Assembly (NCBI GenBank): GCA_002436185.1
Contig: DJKX01000012.1
Coordinates: 1-35,975, forward strand
Reading direction: 5' to 3'
Length of the DNA: 35,975 nt
Origin: Fidelibacterota bacterium UBA6531
GTDB taxonomy: Bacteria > Fidelibacterota > Marinisomatia > Marinisomatales > TCS55
Below are positions 8,878-17,776 of the stretch, piece by piece (position 1 is the first letter of the stretch; each line of letters opens with the position of its first letter). The notes under the pieces are model-generated. The model had not been told where the DNA came from and searched no databases. It saw nothing but the letters and a program-made list of their open reading frames with translations. The translations under genes and the position numbers were made by a program.

Positions 8878-9612
8878 ATGTCTAAAAACGAAATAACATA
8901 CTGGACAGAAACTCATTCTCCGTTATACAGTTTTGTATTTACGCTACCCTTATTTATTTTGTATGAATTGGGTATGTTGTTGATGTCTTCAGAAGATATT
9001 TTCATGTTGAGAAACGGAGCAGATGTCCTCATGCGTCAAGTTTTAGGATTATTTGGTGTTTATGGTGCTTATGGATTCAGCGCTACATTTATGGTCGGAT
9101 TTTCCGTTGCCTTTTTGCGTCAAAAGAAACACTTAAAATCCATGGCGATTCGTGGTGAATATCTCTTAACCATGTTTTTCGAAAGTATTGTGTATAGCGC
9201 ATTACTTTTTGTTTTACTCGGATTTTTTCAAACGCTGATGATGTCGCCGGCGTCGAAACAGTTATTCCAGCAGATTGTCTTGTCTTTGGGGGCGGGGATT
9301 TATGAAGAATTTGTGTTCAGGGTTGTGATGATTACAGGCGTGGCTACTTTACTGGGGTTCGTTTTTCAGTGGGAAAAAACAGCGAGATATTCTGGGGGAG
9401 TCCTTATTGCAGCGGGTATTTTTTCCATGTTTCATTTTGTGGGAGAATTTGGCGATATTTTCTCACTGAATTTATTTATGATTCGCTTTTTTGCTGGTGT
9501 ATTATTGGGCATAGTTTACGCCTTAAGAGGATTTGGTGTGGCTGCATATACCCACGCAATTTATAATTTGAGTGTATTAACAATATTAACAACTAACGGA
9601 ACTTCAGGATAA
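8878..9612 (+). CDS. CPBP-family intramembrane metalloprotease
   Basis: Multi-pass inner-membrane protein of the CPBP/Abi family (Rce1-like). All three active-site motifs are visible: E143-E144 with R148 in YEEFVFR, H186 in MFHFVGEF, and H226 in YTHAIYN. These are expected to bind catalytic metal and position a water in the membrane. The length of 244 residues, with about seven or eight hydrophobic segments, is ordinary. Bacterial members act in diverse roles such as bacteriocin self-immunity or protein processing; the substrate here is unknown. The start follows a 57-base G-free leader with no ribosome site. Confidence 0.85.
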   Translation: MSKNEITYWTETHSPLYSFVFTLPLFILYELGMLLMSSEDIFMLRNGADVLMRQVLGLFGVYGAYGFSATFMVGFSVAFLRQKKHLKSMAIRGEYLLTMFFESIVYSALLFVLLGFFQTLMMSPASKQLFQQIVLSLGAGIYEEFVFRVVMITGVATLLGFVFQWEKTARYSGGVLIAAGIFSMFHFVGEFGDIFSLNLFMIRFFAGVLLGIVYALRGFGVAAYTHAIYNLSVLTILTTNGTSG

Positions 9613-9616
9613 AATA

Positions 9617-10459
9617 ATGAAAATAAAATTATCATCTCTTATCATATTTATTTTCACGTTTATACATGCTGAACAATATTTAGATGCTATAAACATTAGA
9701 GTCTACCCGGAATATTATTACAAAAGTGTTATGGTCGAAATGGAAGCCATTATTGTTGCTGATTCAGAATCAGAGACAATTTCAATAACGCTACCATCTA
9801 TAGCTGATTCTGTCTTCTTTATTAGTGGTATTCCCAGTCCGGATAGTGAAGTTATTCCATTAACGATATTGGAGGATGGTTCGCATAGTAAAGTTGAATT
9901 CAGTGCGAAAGATACTCAATTCAGGTTGTTCGTTTTTTACAATCCATTTGACAGCGGTCATGAAAAAAATCTGACATGGCCGACGGGATCAAATGTGGCC
10001 ATGAAGAATGTTCATTTATCTGTACAGGTTCCTGTTATGGCCGAACAGTTTGAGTTATCAAGAAAAGTCTCTTCAGAAGATACAGACCAGCATGGAATAT
10101 TATTTAAGAGTGTACATTTAGGTGATATTCCGGCGAATGAAGTGGAAATGATTGAAGCATCTTATTTTAATGCAAGCGGTCAAACGACGATGGAAGCTCT
10201 CCGCGCCCAGTTAAGTCAACCAAAAGCACAAAGCTCTCAACCAATTGTAGATCACGATAAACCGAAAAGACATACGTTACTCTTATGGGAACCCTTAGCA
10301 ATCCTTGGTGTTCTATCCATCATCATTGGTATTATGTATTATTCATCAAACAAAGAAGTGAGCCACGAAAAAGGGAATAAGAACTTCTGTAGTGGTTGTG
10401 GGATCAAACTGAAAGACAACGATAAATTCTGTTCGAACTGTGGAGAAAAAGTTTTATGA
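9617..10459 (+). CDS. Exported single-pass protein with a C-terminal zinc ribbon
   Basis: Not recognised as a named family. The 280-residue protein has an N-terminal signal peptide ending near FIHA before EQYLDA, a beta-rich region of about 190 residues, a Gln/Ser-rich linker, one membrane segment (about 228-246), and a four-Cys zinc ribbon: C258-x2-C261-x10-C272-x2-C275. If the leader is cleaved, the beta domain would be periplasmic and the ribbon cytoplasmic, suggesting transmembrane communication. It starts four bases after the CPBP gene and overlaps lgt by 4 bases. Zinc binding is inferred from Cys spacing. Confidence 0.75.
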   Translation: MKIKLSSLIIFIFTFIHAEQYLDAINIRVYPEYYYKSVMVEMEAIIVADSESETISITLPSIADSVFFISGIPSPDSEVIPLTILEDGSHSKVEFSAKDTQFRLFVFYNPFDSGHEKNLTWPTGSNVAMKNVHLSVQVPVMAEQFELSRKVSSEDTDQHGILFKSVHLGDIPANEVEMIEASYFNASGQTTMEALRAQLSQPKAQSSQPIVDHDKPKRHTLLLWEPLAILGVLSIIIGIMYYSSNKEVSHEKGNKNFCSGCGIKLKDNDKFCSNCGEKVL

Positions 10460-11268
10460 TTCCTGTTTTATTTGAAATTGGACCTATCAAGATTTATTCT
10501 TTTGGCTTTATGCTGGTGATAGCTTTTTATAGCTGTTTCTACCTTCTGCAAAAAGATATGAAACGCCTTGAGTACGATGATAAGCTTGCATCTGATATGG
10601 TTTTTGCTGCAGCAGTTGGCGGAATCCTCGGATCAAAGATTTATTATTTGATTGAGAATCTAGGCCGTGTAATTGATGATCCGATTGGTATGATTTTCAG
10701 TGGATCCGGATTGGTTTTTCTTGGCGGACTAATGGGTGGAACGCTGGGTGTTACACTTGTGCTGCGGAAAAATAATTTACCATGGTTAACATTTGCAGAT
10801 ATTGTTGCCCCCTTGTTGATTTTAGGTTACGCAATAGGCAGGGTAGGGTGTTTTCTTGTGGGAGATGATTATGGTATTCCAACACACGTATCATGGGGAA
10901 TTGCGTTTGAAAATGGACTTCCGCCCTCGACGTATCGTGTATTTGATCTTTATTATCCATGGATAGATTTAACCGGTTTTGAGCCCGGTTTGCTTACTGT
11001 TCATCCGACTCAATTGTACGAAGTTGCCATGGGATTTGCTATTTTCGCATATTTATGGAACAAGCGGACCCATGTTAAGGTTGTGGGCAGTTTATTCTTT
11101 ACATACCTCATTTTGGCAGGGATGGAGCGTTTTGTCATCGAATTCATTCGCACTAATGATCGCTATCTTTTAGGTTTTACCGGTTCTCAGTTGATTTCAA
11201 TTGTGATGATCATTATTGGCGTAGCCGCATTGGTTCGGCCATTTTCACCACCCGTTTCAAAAACGTAA
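10456..11268 (+). CDS. lgt: Prolipoprotein diacylglyceryl transferase
   Basis: Attaches diacylglycerol from phosphatidylglycerol to the lipobox cysteine of prolipoproteins in the inner membrane, the first step of lipoprotein maturation. The 270-residue, multi-pass protein shows family landmarks: the SFGFMLVIAFY first segment, GRVGCFLVGDDYG (catalytic Arg of the Lgt signature), HPTQLYE, and ERFVIEFIR near the C-terminus. The start overlaps the zinc-ribbon gene by ATGA. It would serve the lipoproteins coded in this window (LptE, the DUF4837-like protein, the collagen-like protein). lspA is not present here. Confidence 0.95.
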   Translation: MIPVLFEIGPIKIYSFGFMLVIAFYSCFYLLQKDMKRLEYDDKLASDMVFAAAVGGILGSKIYYLIENLGRVIDDPIGMIFSGSGLVFLGGLMGGTLGVTLVLRKNNLPWLTFADIVAPLLILGYAIGRVGCFLVGDDYGIPTHVSWGIAFENGLPPSTYRVFDLYYPWIDLTGFEPGLLTVHPTQLYEVAMGFAIFAYLWNKRTHVKVVGSLFFTYLILAGMERFVIEFIRTNDRYLLGFTGSQLISIVMIIIGVAALVRPFSPPVSKT

Positions 11269-11272
11269 ACGT

Positions 11273-12097
11273 TTGAGTAAACATCTGCTTGCCTGTCTTG
11301 GGCTGTTGGCGGCGTGTCTGGCCCAAGAGCCTTTAAACTTTTTAAAGGAATACAGTCTTTCCCAATTATTAGAAGAAGATTTCGCGCCCATACGCATGGC
11401 TGTGCTGGACGATGATCAATTTGTCCTACTTGATCAAAATTCAAGTGAATTAATGATCTTATCGGAAAAAGGAATAATTTACCGCACGGGTGGTTTTGGA
11501 CAGGATGACGAATCATTTACAGAGCCAGTGGATCTCATGGTGCATAATTTGCAAATATGGGTATGTGATCGATATGAAAATGCAGTGAAGCGGTTTGACT
11601 ATAAGTTCAATATTTTGGGTATTGATAATGTGATTTCAAACGAATACGATCCATTTTATCCGGATCTGATAACAGCTGATCCATTTGGGAAAGCGCATAT
11701 TCTTTCTCGGCAATACGGGCAATTATTGTCCATGGATAATTCTATCCGAGCGCTCATTGATTTAAATCAATATGGTATTGATGGACGCTGTATTGTTGAT
11801 ATTGAAACTGATCATGCAGGAAATATTGCACTAATATCCTGTGAAAATGAAATTATTTTATTCAATCGATTTGGCAGAAAATCGAAAACATCTCTCGTCA
11901 AGCTTATTGATCCGATTCATATTTTCCGTTGGTCTGATGATTGGTTTGTTATTAATAGTCAGGGTGAAATCGAATCATTCGCAGGAAATGTAAATATTTT
12001 ACTCCTTCGTGAGGATGAAACTGTACTGGATGCGGATGTTTATTTTCAACACCTTATCATTTTGACAGACCAGCGTATTATGGTGTTAAAAAAGTGA
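11273..12097 (+). CDS. Exported beta-propeller-like protein
   Basis: The 274-residue product probably starts at TTG 11273, four bases after lgt stops. The leader MSKHLLACLGLLAACLA precedes QEPLNF; either signal peptidase I cuts before Gln18, or LAAC acts as a lipobox at Cys15. The mature part has repeated blade-like segments (FVLLDQNSSELMILSEKG, IWVCDRYENAVKRFDYKFN, IALISCENEIILFNRFG), suggesting an NHL/YWTD-type six-bladed propeller. I do not know its function. Together with the following barrel genes it may belong to an envelope complex. The rare TTG start lowers certainty about the exact N-terminus. Confidence 0.65.
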   Translation: MSKHLLACLGLLAACLAQEPLNFLKEYSLSQLLEEDFAPIRMAVLDDDQFVLLDQNSSELMILSEKGIIYRTGGFGQDDESFTEPVDLMVHNLQIWVCDRYENAVKRFDYKFNILGIDNVISNEYDPFYPDLITADPFGKAHILSRQYGQLLSMDNSIRALIDLNQYGIDGRCIVDIETDHAGNIALISCENEIILFNRFGRKSKTSLVKLIDPIHIFRWSDDWFVINSQGEIESFAGNVNILLLREDETVLDADVYFQHLIILTDQRIMVLKK

Positions 12098-12109
12098 TAA
12101 GTTTGCTCC

Positions 12110-12299
12110 GAAAAAGTCTAATTGGACTATCTGTCCACCGAAGCTTTAGCGTAGGCGGGAAGTGCTATTTATTGCGTATCTCCAACCCCAACCTAAAGGT
12201 TGGGGTAATTGTAAAACAGTTTCCCCGTTTTTTAGAGAGGGGACTATGGGAAAAATCTGTAATAGAGGGGTTCTAACTCCTTTCGGAGCGAACATAGTA
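12110..12299 (+). repeat. Palindrome-rich intergenic mosaic (REP-like)
   Basis: The 202-base gap between the propeller gene and the barrel gene holds several short inverted repeats in a row. The clearest is a perfect 9-base stem at 12185-12206 (ACCCCAACC, loop TAAA, GGTTGGGGT). Upstream, 12135-12158 forms an imperfect stem around TTTA, and downstream CCCC at 12223-12226 can pair with GGGG at 12239-12242. Composition differs from the flanking AT-rich genes. It resembles mosaics of repetitive extragenic palindromes in FCB genomes; whether copies occur elsewhere cannot be judged from one window. Confidence 0.55.
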
Positions 12300-15200
12300 A
12301 TGAAATATTATTTTGGTATTATTCTTTTGACTTCATGTATTCTTCTCGGTCAAAACGAAGCAAAAAGAGATTCATTGATTAGCAAAAAAGATACAACTCA
12401 AAACATATTTCCAAATGTATATGGTCCGCTGTATTTGCAATTTCCGAAAATGGATTCACTTATTATTGCAGATAAAAAAAATGATTCAACTCTAATGAAG
12501 AAGCGACCTTCTCAAAACTATACGAATGATCAAGTGCTTTCCACTGGATCTGTTTATCGATCATTTTCTGTCTCACCACTGGGAGGATCTGAATTTACCG
12601 GAGGATTGCGTATGCAAATCCAAGGACAGTTGAGCGAATCGATGCAAGTGAGTGGAATTCTCTCTGACGAATCATCGCCCATACAACCTGATGGGAATAC
12701 ACAATCTTTGGATGAAATTGACCAAGTGTATCTTCAAATTTCCCATCCCAAATTTCAAATGAATGTTGGAGATATAGAATTGAATTACCAACATGGTAAA
12801 TATATGAATATCAGCAAAAGACTGATTGGATTAAAGAATAACTTTAATATAGATAAATGGAGAGGATCTGCAGTATATGCAAATTCAAAAGGACATTATA
12901 GGCAAATTGAACTTAAAGGCAGTGAAGGAAAGCAAGGACCGTATTTCCTCGATTCAAAATCAGGGAACAGAAATATTATTGTTCAATCCGGTACGGAAAG
13001 GATATGGCTCAACGGTAATAAGCTGACTCGAGGAGAAAATCATGATTATATTATTGATTATTCCACAGCAGAAGTTCATTTTACTCCGGCTCATTTAATT
13101 CATTCCGATTCGGATATATTGATCGAATACCAATATTCGGATTTTCAGTATTCTCAGTCTGTTGCCGGCGGAACCATGGAGCGTGCTATTGAAGAAAAAG
13201 GCTCCATTTCATTTTCATGGTTGTATGAATCCGATCAAACACAAAATTCGGTTTTGAATTTATCTGATAATGAAATTGAGCTATTGAATTCATCAGGGGA
13301 TACGACTGTATTTATTTCCGGAGCTGTATCTGATGCTGACGGCGATTATATTTATATAGGCAGGGAATATTTTGAGTATACGCCTAATAAAACGATTCCA
13401 GGAGATCGATATTTCATTACATTCACTAATGATAGTGAAACGGGAGAATATCGACGACTAATTTCAAATTCAGGCGAAATATATTATGAATTTGTTCAAT
13501 TAATAGACAGGGAACAGTATGATGATCTCTATAGTCCCATGAAGCAGATCATAAGCCCGAAAGGTCATCAACTCTTCGAAATATCCGGAGATTATCAAGT
13601 ATCTGAAAATACAATGCTGGATTTTTCTACAGCAGTTTCCGGAGTTGATAAAAATCGATTGTCTTCGAAAAACGATAATGACAATACTGGTTTGGCCTAT
13701 TCTTTTGCTTTATCAAATAATAAAATCACTATTTCAGATAAAATGAGAATAGGTTATACAATATCGAGTTGGCAGCAGGATAATCGCTTCGAAGCCATGC
13801 AGCGTGATCGATCGGCTACATTTTATCAGGATTGGAATGTACAGCCGTTGCTTAATGTTAACGAAAATCACCATGCCGTTGAAGCAGGTGTAGACGTAGA
13901 AAATTTGGGTAAGGGAACAGTGACGGCGTCTCGCTATAATTATGGTAAGCAATTATTTAATCGTATCAATAGTGCATTTACGGCTGGCAGAGGTTATCTA
14001 CCATTTGTGAGTTTTGTTCAAAACGATATTTCTGCAAATACAGGCTATTTTCGACAGCGAACATTGATGTTTGATCTATTACCGGGAAATCTGCATCCAT
14101 TTTATAAATATGATTATGAAGAGCAGGAAAATCAATATCGATTTGATCATCAAACGGTAGGTGTAAAATATGCCAAAGATCGCTGGGAATCATCATTTGG
14201 TGTGGGAGAACGGCTTGACTATACTGAATCTGATACGATTTCAGATGAATTAGAATTATCGTCCGAAGGTATTTTCGGCTCTTTGGACATAAAAGGCAAT
14301 ACGAAAAGCGGCTGGACTCAAGAGATAATTATTCGTCGGCGCATTAAAAATGATATTCTGAACAATAACGATTATAATTTTACGTTGGTAAGACTCCGTT
14401 CGTCATTTCTCCGGCCGACGCATCCAATCAGATGGGATATGAAAACGACCGTTGAAGAAACATTTACAGAAACACGGACCTTAGTCTACGATTCAGTTGG
14501 CATCGGTTTGGGCGATTTTCGTTATGATGAACAATTCAATGAATACGTCAACGATCCAAATGGCGAATATATTGCCTATACGATCTTTACGGGAGACCGC
14601 CACCCAACAACAAAACTGGATGGACTGCAATTATTTGAAATTGATTTTAGTAAAACACATTATCAATCACTCAAGGATTTCTCGTTGAGATCAGAATTGA
14701 GATCGACTATTGAAGGGCTCATTTGGTCTGGGAATGCTTTCATTAACCCGGGTTTGGGCAATACGGCAATTTCAAGATCAAAATGGTCTTTACGGAATGA
14801 ATTAGTATTTAAACCGTTTAAAATGAAAAAAATGATCAAAGTATGGCATAAAAAATTTAGAAATCTTGATGGGCTAGACAACAGAGGACAGGATTTAAAA
14901 CAAAATGATGAAGCGGGCTTAGAATACAGAAAAACGATTTTTGATCATTTTACGATGGAATACCGCTGGAAGTATCATGATGATAAAATAGAATCAACCA
15001 TTTCTGAATTACGTGAGAGAAGTGTGAAGGGGCATTGGATCGAGGGTACTGCAAAAATCAGGGTCGACGTGTGGCAATTTGATATGGGTATGAAATATGG
15101 TATTGATCATGGTTTTATGGGCGAACAGGAATTTGACGCTGATGCAGTAAGTTTAAGCGCTGATGTTTTAAAATTCGTCGGAACTCACGGGCGTATTCAA

Positions 15201-15422
15201 TCTCGCTTTGAATGGTATCAAACTGATATATCTGATAGACTTGATTATCTACCTCCGGAAGCATTGAATGGATTAGCCCGAGGAATCACATTGCGTTCAA
15301 ATATCCAAGGTCAATGGATGATAGGCAGGGGTTTTTCACTCAATCTTTCCATGAATTATATATCAGATCAGCGCTATGATAATTTTCTCACATTTAATGG
15401 AGAAGTGCGTGCGTATTTCTAA
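12300..15422 (+). CDS. Large predicted outer-membrane beta-barrel protein
   Basis: A 1040-residue exported protein. I chose ATG 12300 because a signal peptide follows (MKYYFGIILLTSCILLG, then QNEAKRD); the longer frame from 12162 only reads through the palindromic spacer. Residues about 85-150 contain GGLRMQIQGQLSESMQVSG and the stretch SSPIQPDGNTQSLDEIDQVYL, a pattern I recall from unnamed large surface proteins of Chlorobi, Ignavibacteria and related phyla. The remainder is alternating hydrophobic/polar strands rich in aromatic residues, as in a large outer-membrane barrel. No TonB box or plug is evident. The last 14 bases overlap the next gene. Function unknown. Confidence 0.75.
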   Translation: MKYYFGIILLTSCILLGQNEAKRDSLISKKDTTQNIFPNVYGPLYLQFPKMDSLIIADKKNDSTLMKKRPSQNYTNDQVLSTGSVYRSFSVSPLGGSEFTGGLRMQIQGQLSESMQVSGILSDESSPIQPDGNTQSLDEIDQVYLQISHPKFQMNVGDIELNYQHGKYMNISKRLIGLKNNFNIDKWRGSAVYANSKGHYRQIELKGSEGKQGPYFLDSKSGNRNIIVQSGTERIWLNGNKLTRGENHDYIIDYSTAEVHFTPAHLIHSDSDILIEYQYSDFQYSQSVAGGTMERAIEEKGSISFSWLYESDQTQNSVLNLSDNEIELLNSSGDTTVFISGAVSDADGDYIYIGREYFEYTPNKTIPGDRYFITFTNDSETGEYRRLISNSGEIYYEFVQLIDREQYDDLYSPMKQIISPKGHQLFEISGDYQVSENTMLDFSTAVSGVDKNRLSSKNDNDNTGLAYSFALSNNKITISDKMRIGYTISSWQQDNRFEAMQRDRSATFYQDWNVQPLLNVNENHHAVEAGVDVENLGKGTVTASRYNYGKQLFNRINSAFTAGRGYLPFVSFVQNDISANTGYFRQRTLMFDLLPGNLHPFYKYDYEEQENQYRFDHQTVGVKYAKDRWESSFGVGERLDYTESDTISDELELSSEGIFGSLDIKGNTKSGWTQEIIIRRRIKNDILNNNDYNFTLVRLRSSFLRPTHPIRWDMKTTVEETFTETRTLVYDSVGIGLGDFRYDEQFNEYVNDPNGEYIAYTIFTGDRHPTTKLDGLQLFEIDFSKTHYQSLKDFSLRSELRSTIEGLIWSGNAFINPGLGNTAISRSKWSLRNELVFKPFKMKKMIKVWHKKFRNLDGLDNRGQDLKQNDEAGLEYRKTIFDHFTMEYRWKYHDDKIESTISELRERSVKGHWIEGTAKIRVDVWQFDMGMKYGIDHGFMGEQEFDADAVSLSADVLKFVGTHGRIQSRFEWYQTDISDRLDYLPPEALNGLARGITLRSNIQGQWMIGRGFSLNLSMNYISDQRYDNFLTFNGEVRAYF

Positions 15423-16767
15423 TTACATACTTATCATAGCTGCAAGTTGGACCTTCAGCCAGGATGTTGTAATAACAGTTGATGGCGAAAAGATCCCCAT
15501 TTACGAGCGATCTTCCATTATATCACAGTTTGATTCGATACTTGTGGGAAATGGCGAATTTGGCGGCAAATTGGTGTTGGTTGAACATGAATCGTCACCA
15601 AGCATGTTGTTTAATTATGAAATTCACGATGAACGAAAAACCATAGATGAAATATTATTTCAAAAAGAACCGGATGTAAGTATACCTGTTTTAAAACAAA
15701 TGTTTTCAAATTTAACACAAGCTCATTCAGTTGAATCTGCCCAAACGATTGTCAATGAATTGCACACCGGTTATCCTTTTATTCCCAGCGATATCCATCT
15801 TAATTACGGGTTAATGGATAATGAAAAGTTGGGTGTCTTGGTCGATTTTAATCCGGAATTCAACAGTCATTTTTCCGGCATCGTCGGTGCCGGGCGTCAA
15901 GCTGACCAAGCATGGGATGTTACCGGCGAAATTGACATTCACCTGGAAAATACATGGCGCACTGCAAATATGACGGATTTGGTATGGAAACGCAATGGAG
16001 AGGAATCACAATATATTCTTTTCAAACATGAGGAACCATATATATACGGCTTACCATTTGGAACAAAGGTTGAATTTGTACAGGATTTGAGAAACAGGGA
16101 GTATGTGTATACAAATTCAAACGGTGCGTTTGCACTGCAATTCGGACGGGGAGGTAAATGGTATTTTGGCGGAGGAAAAGAGTCGATCAAACCGACTGTT
16201 TATGGTGACTCGCTTGGGATTGAATCCTTGAAAACACAAACATTCAATATGGAGTATTTTAGTGATGGCAGGAATGATAGGTGGTTGCCGACAAAAGGCT
16301 TATTCTTGAATATGAAAACGCACGTTGGAATGGTTCAAGAATCCAAACAAAAAAATAATTTGATTACTCGTCTTCAGTTCCATATTGAAGAATTTATATC
16401 TCTTTCCGAAAGAGCAGCTTTACGATTCAAGTTTTGGAATGGGCTTGTTTGGGATAAAGATAATGAAATACATATGGGCCAAAAAATTCGATATGGCGGT
16501 ATCAATACATTTCGCGGTTATCAGGAGGATATCTTTGCCAGTGATATAATAAATATTATCAGTCTTGATGTGATATTGTCCCCTAATGAACAATTTCAAA
16601 TGTTTTCCTTTGGTGATAAGGCAATTCAGACCATTCCCATGTCTTTGGGCTTCGGTTTTCGACAGCGCACGACTAATTCTGTTATGGAAGTAAGTTTTGG
16701 CTGGCCGGTGGATGAAGCTTTTTCCGTCGGAAAAGTTCATGTTAAATTTACAAGCTTGTTAGATTGA
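15409..16767 (+). CDS. Short Omp85/BamA-like outer-membrane protein
   Basis: I choose the GTG at 15409: GGAG at 15399-15402 is well spaced, and MRISNYILIIAASWTFS forms a signal peptide ending before QDVV. The ATG at 15376 would add an unlikely extension. The 452-residue product has an N-terminal region of about 130 residues that could hold at most one or two POTRA-like folds, then a barrel. F368-R369-G370-Y371 in INTFRGYQEDIF matches the (V/I/F)RG(F/Y) loop-6 motif of the Omp85 superfamily, and the gap to the C-terminus fits. It overlaps the large barrel gene by 14 bases, so production is coupled. It might assemble or export that partner; this is inference. Confidence 0.7.
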   Translation: MRISNYILIIAASWTFSQDVVITVDGEKIPIYERSSIISQFDSILVGNGEFGGKLVLVEHESSPSMLFNYEIHDERKTIDEILFQKEPDVSIPVLKQMFSNLTQAHSVESAQTIVNELHTGYPFIPSDIHLNYGLMDNEKLGVLVDFNPEFNSHFSGIVGAGRQADQAWDVTGEIDIHLENTWRTANMTDLVWKRNGEESQYILFKHEEPYIYGLPFGTKVEFVQDLRNREYVYTNSNGAFALQFGRGGKWYFGGGKESIKPTVYGDSLGIESLKTQTFNMEYFSDGRNDRWLPTKGLFLNMKTHVGMVQESKQKNNLITRLQFHIEEFISLSERAALRFKFWNGLVWDKDNEIHMGQKIRYGGINTFRGYQEDIFASDIINIISLDVILSPNEQFQMFSFGDKAIQTIPMSLGFGFRQRTTNSVMEVSFGWPVDEAFSVGKVHVKFTSLLD

Positions 16768-16771
16768 TAAA

Positions 16772-17776
16772 ATGAAACGAATACTCTACTTAAATGGTGC
16801 AGCTTTACTTTTGTTAATGATTGGTTGTGGAAAACCATTGTCGAAAGGGGCTGATGATGAATTAATTGTATTAGCTGCCAAAGAAGATAAAACTGCTGCT
16901 CGTACAATATTGACCAGGATTTTTAGTGACACGCTATATACACCAGCTCCAGAGCCCTATTACAAAGCCAAATTCGTTAAACCAAGTGACCTTGAAAATG
17001 TACGTCACCACCCAAATCTTATTGCCATATCCATCAATGATGACCTGACCAATCCCGGTACACGTCTGGTGAAATCAATTTTACCGGAAGAATCATTTAC
17101 GAACTCAAAAAATAACAATCCATTTATTTTAACAAATGAACCCTATGCAAAATTACAAACAATGCTGGTTATTAATGGAAATTCCCCGGAATCGATTGTC
17201 TCAGCTGCAGAAATACAGGGATTGAAAATTTATGAGAAATTTGATGAACAATTTATTGAACGGCAAAGCAGGTTTTTATTTAAACGGGCACGAAAAGAAA
17301 AACTGGAACAAAATTTATTTAATAAGCATGGGTTCAGTTTACAAATTCCATGGGGCTATACGGTTGTCCAGGACAGTGTTGAAACGAATATTTATTGGAT
17401 TGGAAGAGAAGAACCGTTTCGCTGGCTCGTATTTCACTGGGAAGATGGAATGATTATTCAAAACATGAACGATGCTGAACAATTCTCTCGTGAAATTCCT
17501 CAACGAATCTTTGAACACATTCAATACACAGATTACAAATTTAACATTAAGCCAACTATGTTTAATGTTTGGTCTGGTTGGCGTATAACAGGATTGTGGG
17601 AATCCTTGGATGAATCACAGGGAGGTCCTTTTATTGCTTACACATTTTACGACGGAATTACAGACAGAACATATTATATCCATGCCTTGATTTTTAATCC
17701 CGGTGAAGATAAATATTTACTCCTTAGACAATTGGATATTATTGCCCATACGTTTTATGTGGAAGATTCATCATGA
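16772..17776 (+). CDS. DUF4837-like lipoprotein
   Basis: A 334-residue lipoprotein: leader MKRILYLNGAALLLLMIGC with the lipobox Cys at 19. The later sequence fits DUF4837, a family known mainly from Bacteroidetes: a central HGFSLQIPWGYTVVQDS segment, an aromatic FRWLVFHWEDGMIIQN stretch, then GLWESLDESQGGPFIAYTFYDG and a closing region ending LLLRQLDIIAHTF. The family has no established function. It starts 4 bases after the Omp85-like gene and overlaps the RmlD-like gene by 4, linking the barrel block to the sugar genes. The family call is from memory of conserved positions. Confidence 0.72.
   Translation: MKRILYLNGAALLLLMIGCGKPLSKGADDELIVLAAKEDKTAARTILTRIFSDTLYTPAPEPYYKAKFVKPSDLENVRHHPNLIAISINDDLTNPGTRLVKSILPEESFTNSKNNNPFILTNEPYAKLQTMLVINGNSPESIVSAAEIQGLKIYEKFDEQFIERQSRFLFKRARKEKLEQNLFNKHGFSLQIPWGYTVVQDSVETNIYWIGREEPFRWLVFHWEDGMIIQNMNDAEQFSREIPQRIFEHIQYTDYKFNIKPTMFNVWSGWRITGLWESLDESQGGPFIAYTFYDGITDRTYYIHALIFNPGEDKYLLLRQLDIIAHTFYVEDSS

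Noticed and set aside
12094..12276. 60-residue plus-strand reading frame between the propeller and barrel genes
   Set aside because: It runs through the palindromic spacer with no recognisable domain or signal; more likely a by-product of the repeat.
12162..12299. 46-residue N-terminal extension of the large barrel
   Set aside because: It reads through inverted repeats and would bury the signal peptide that starts at 12300.
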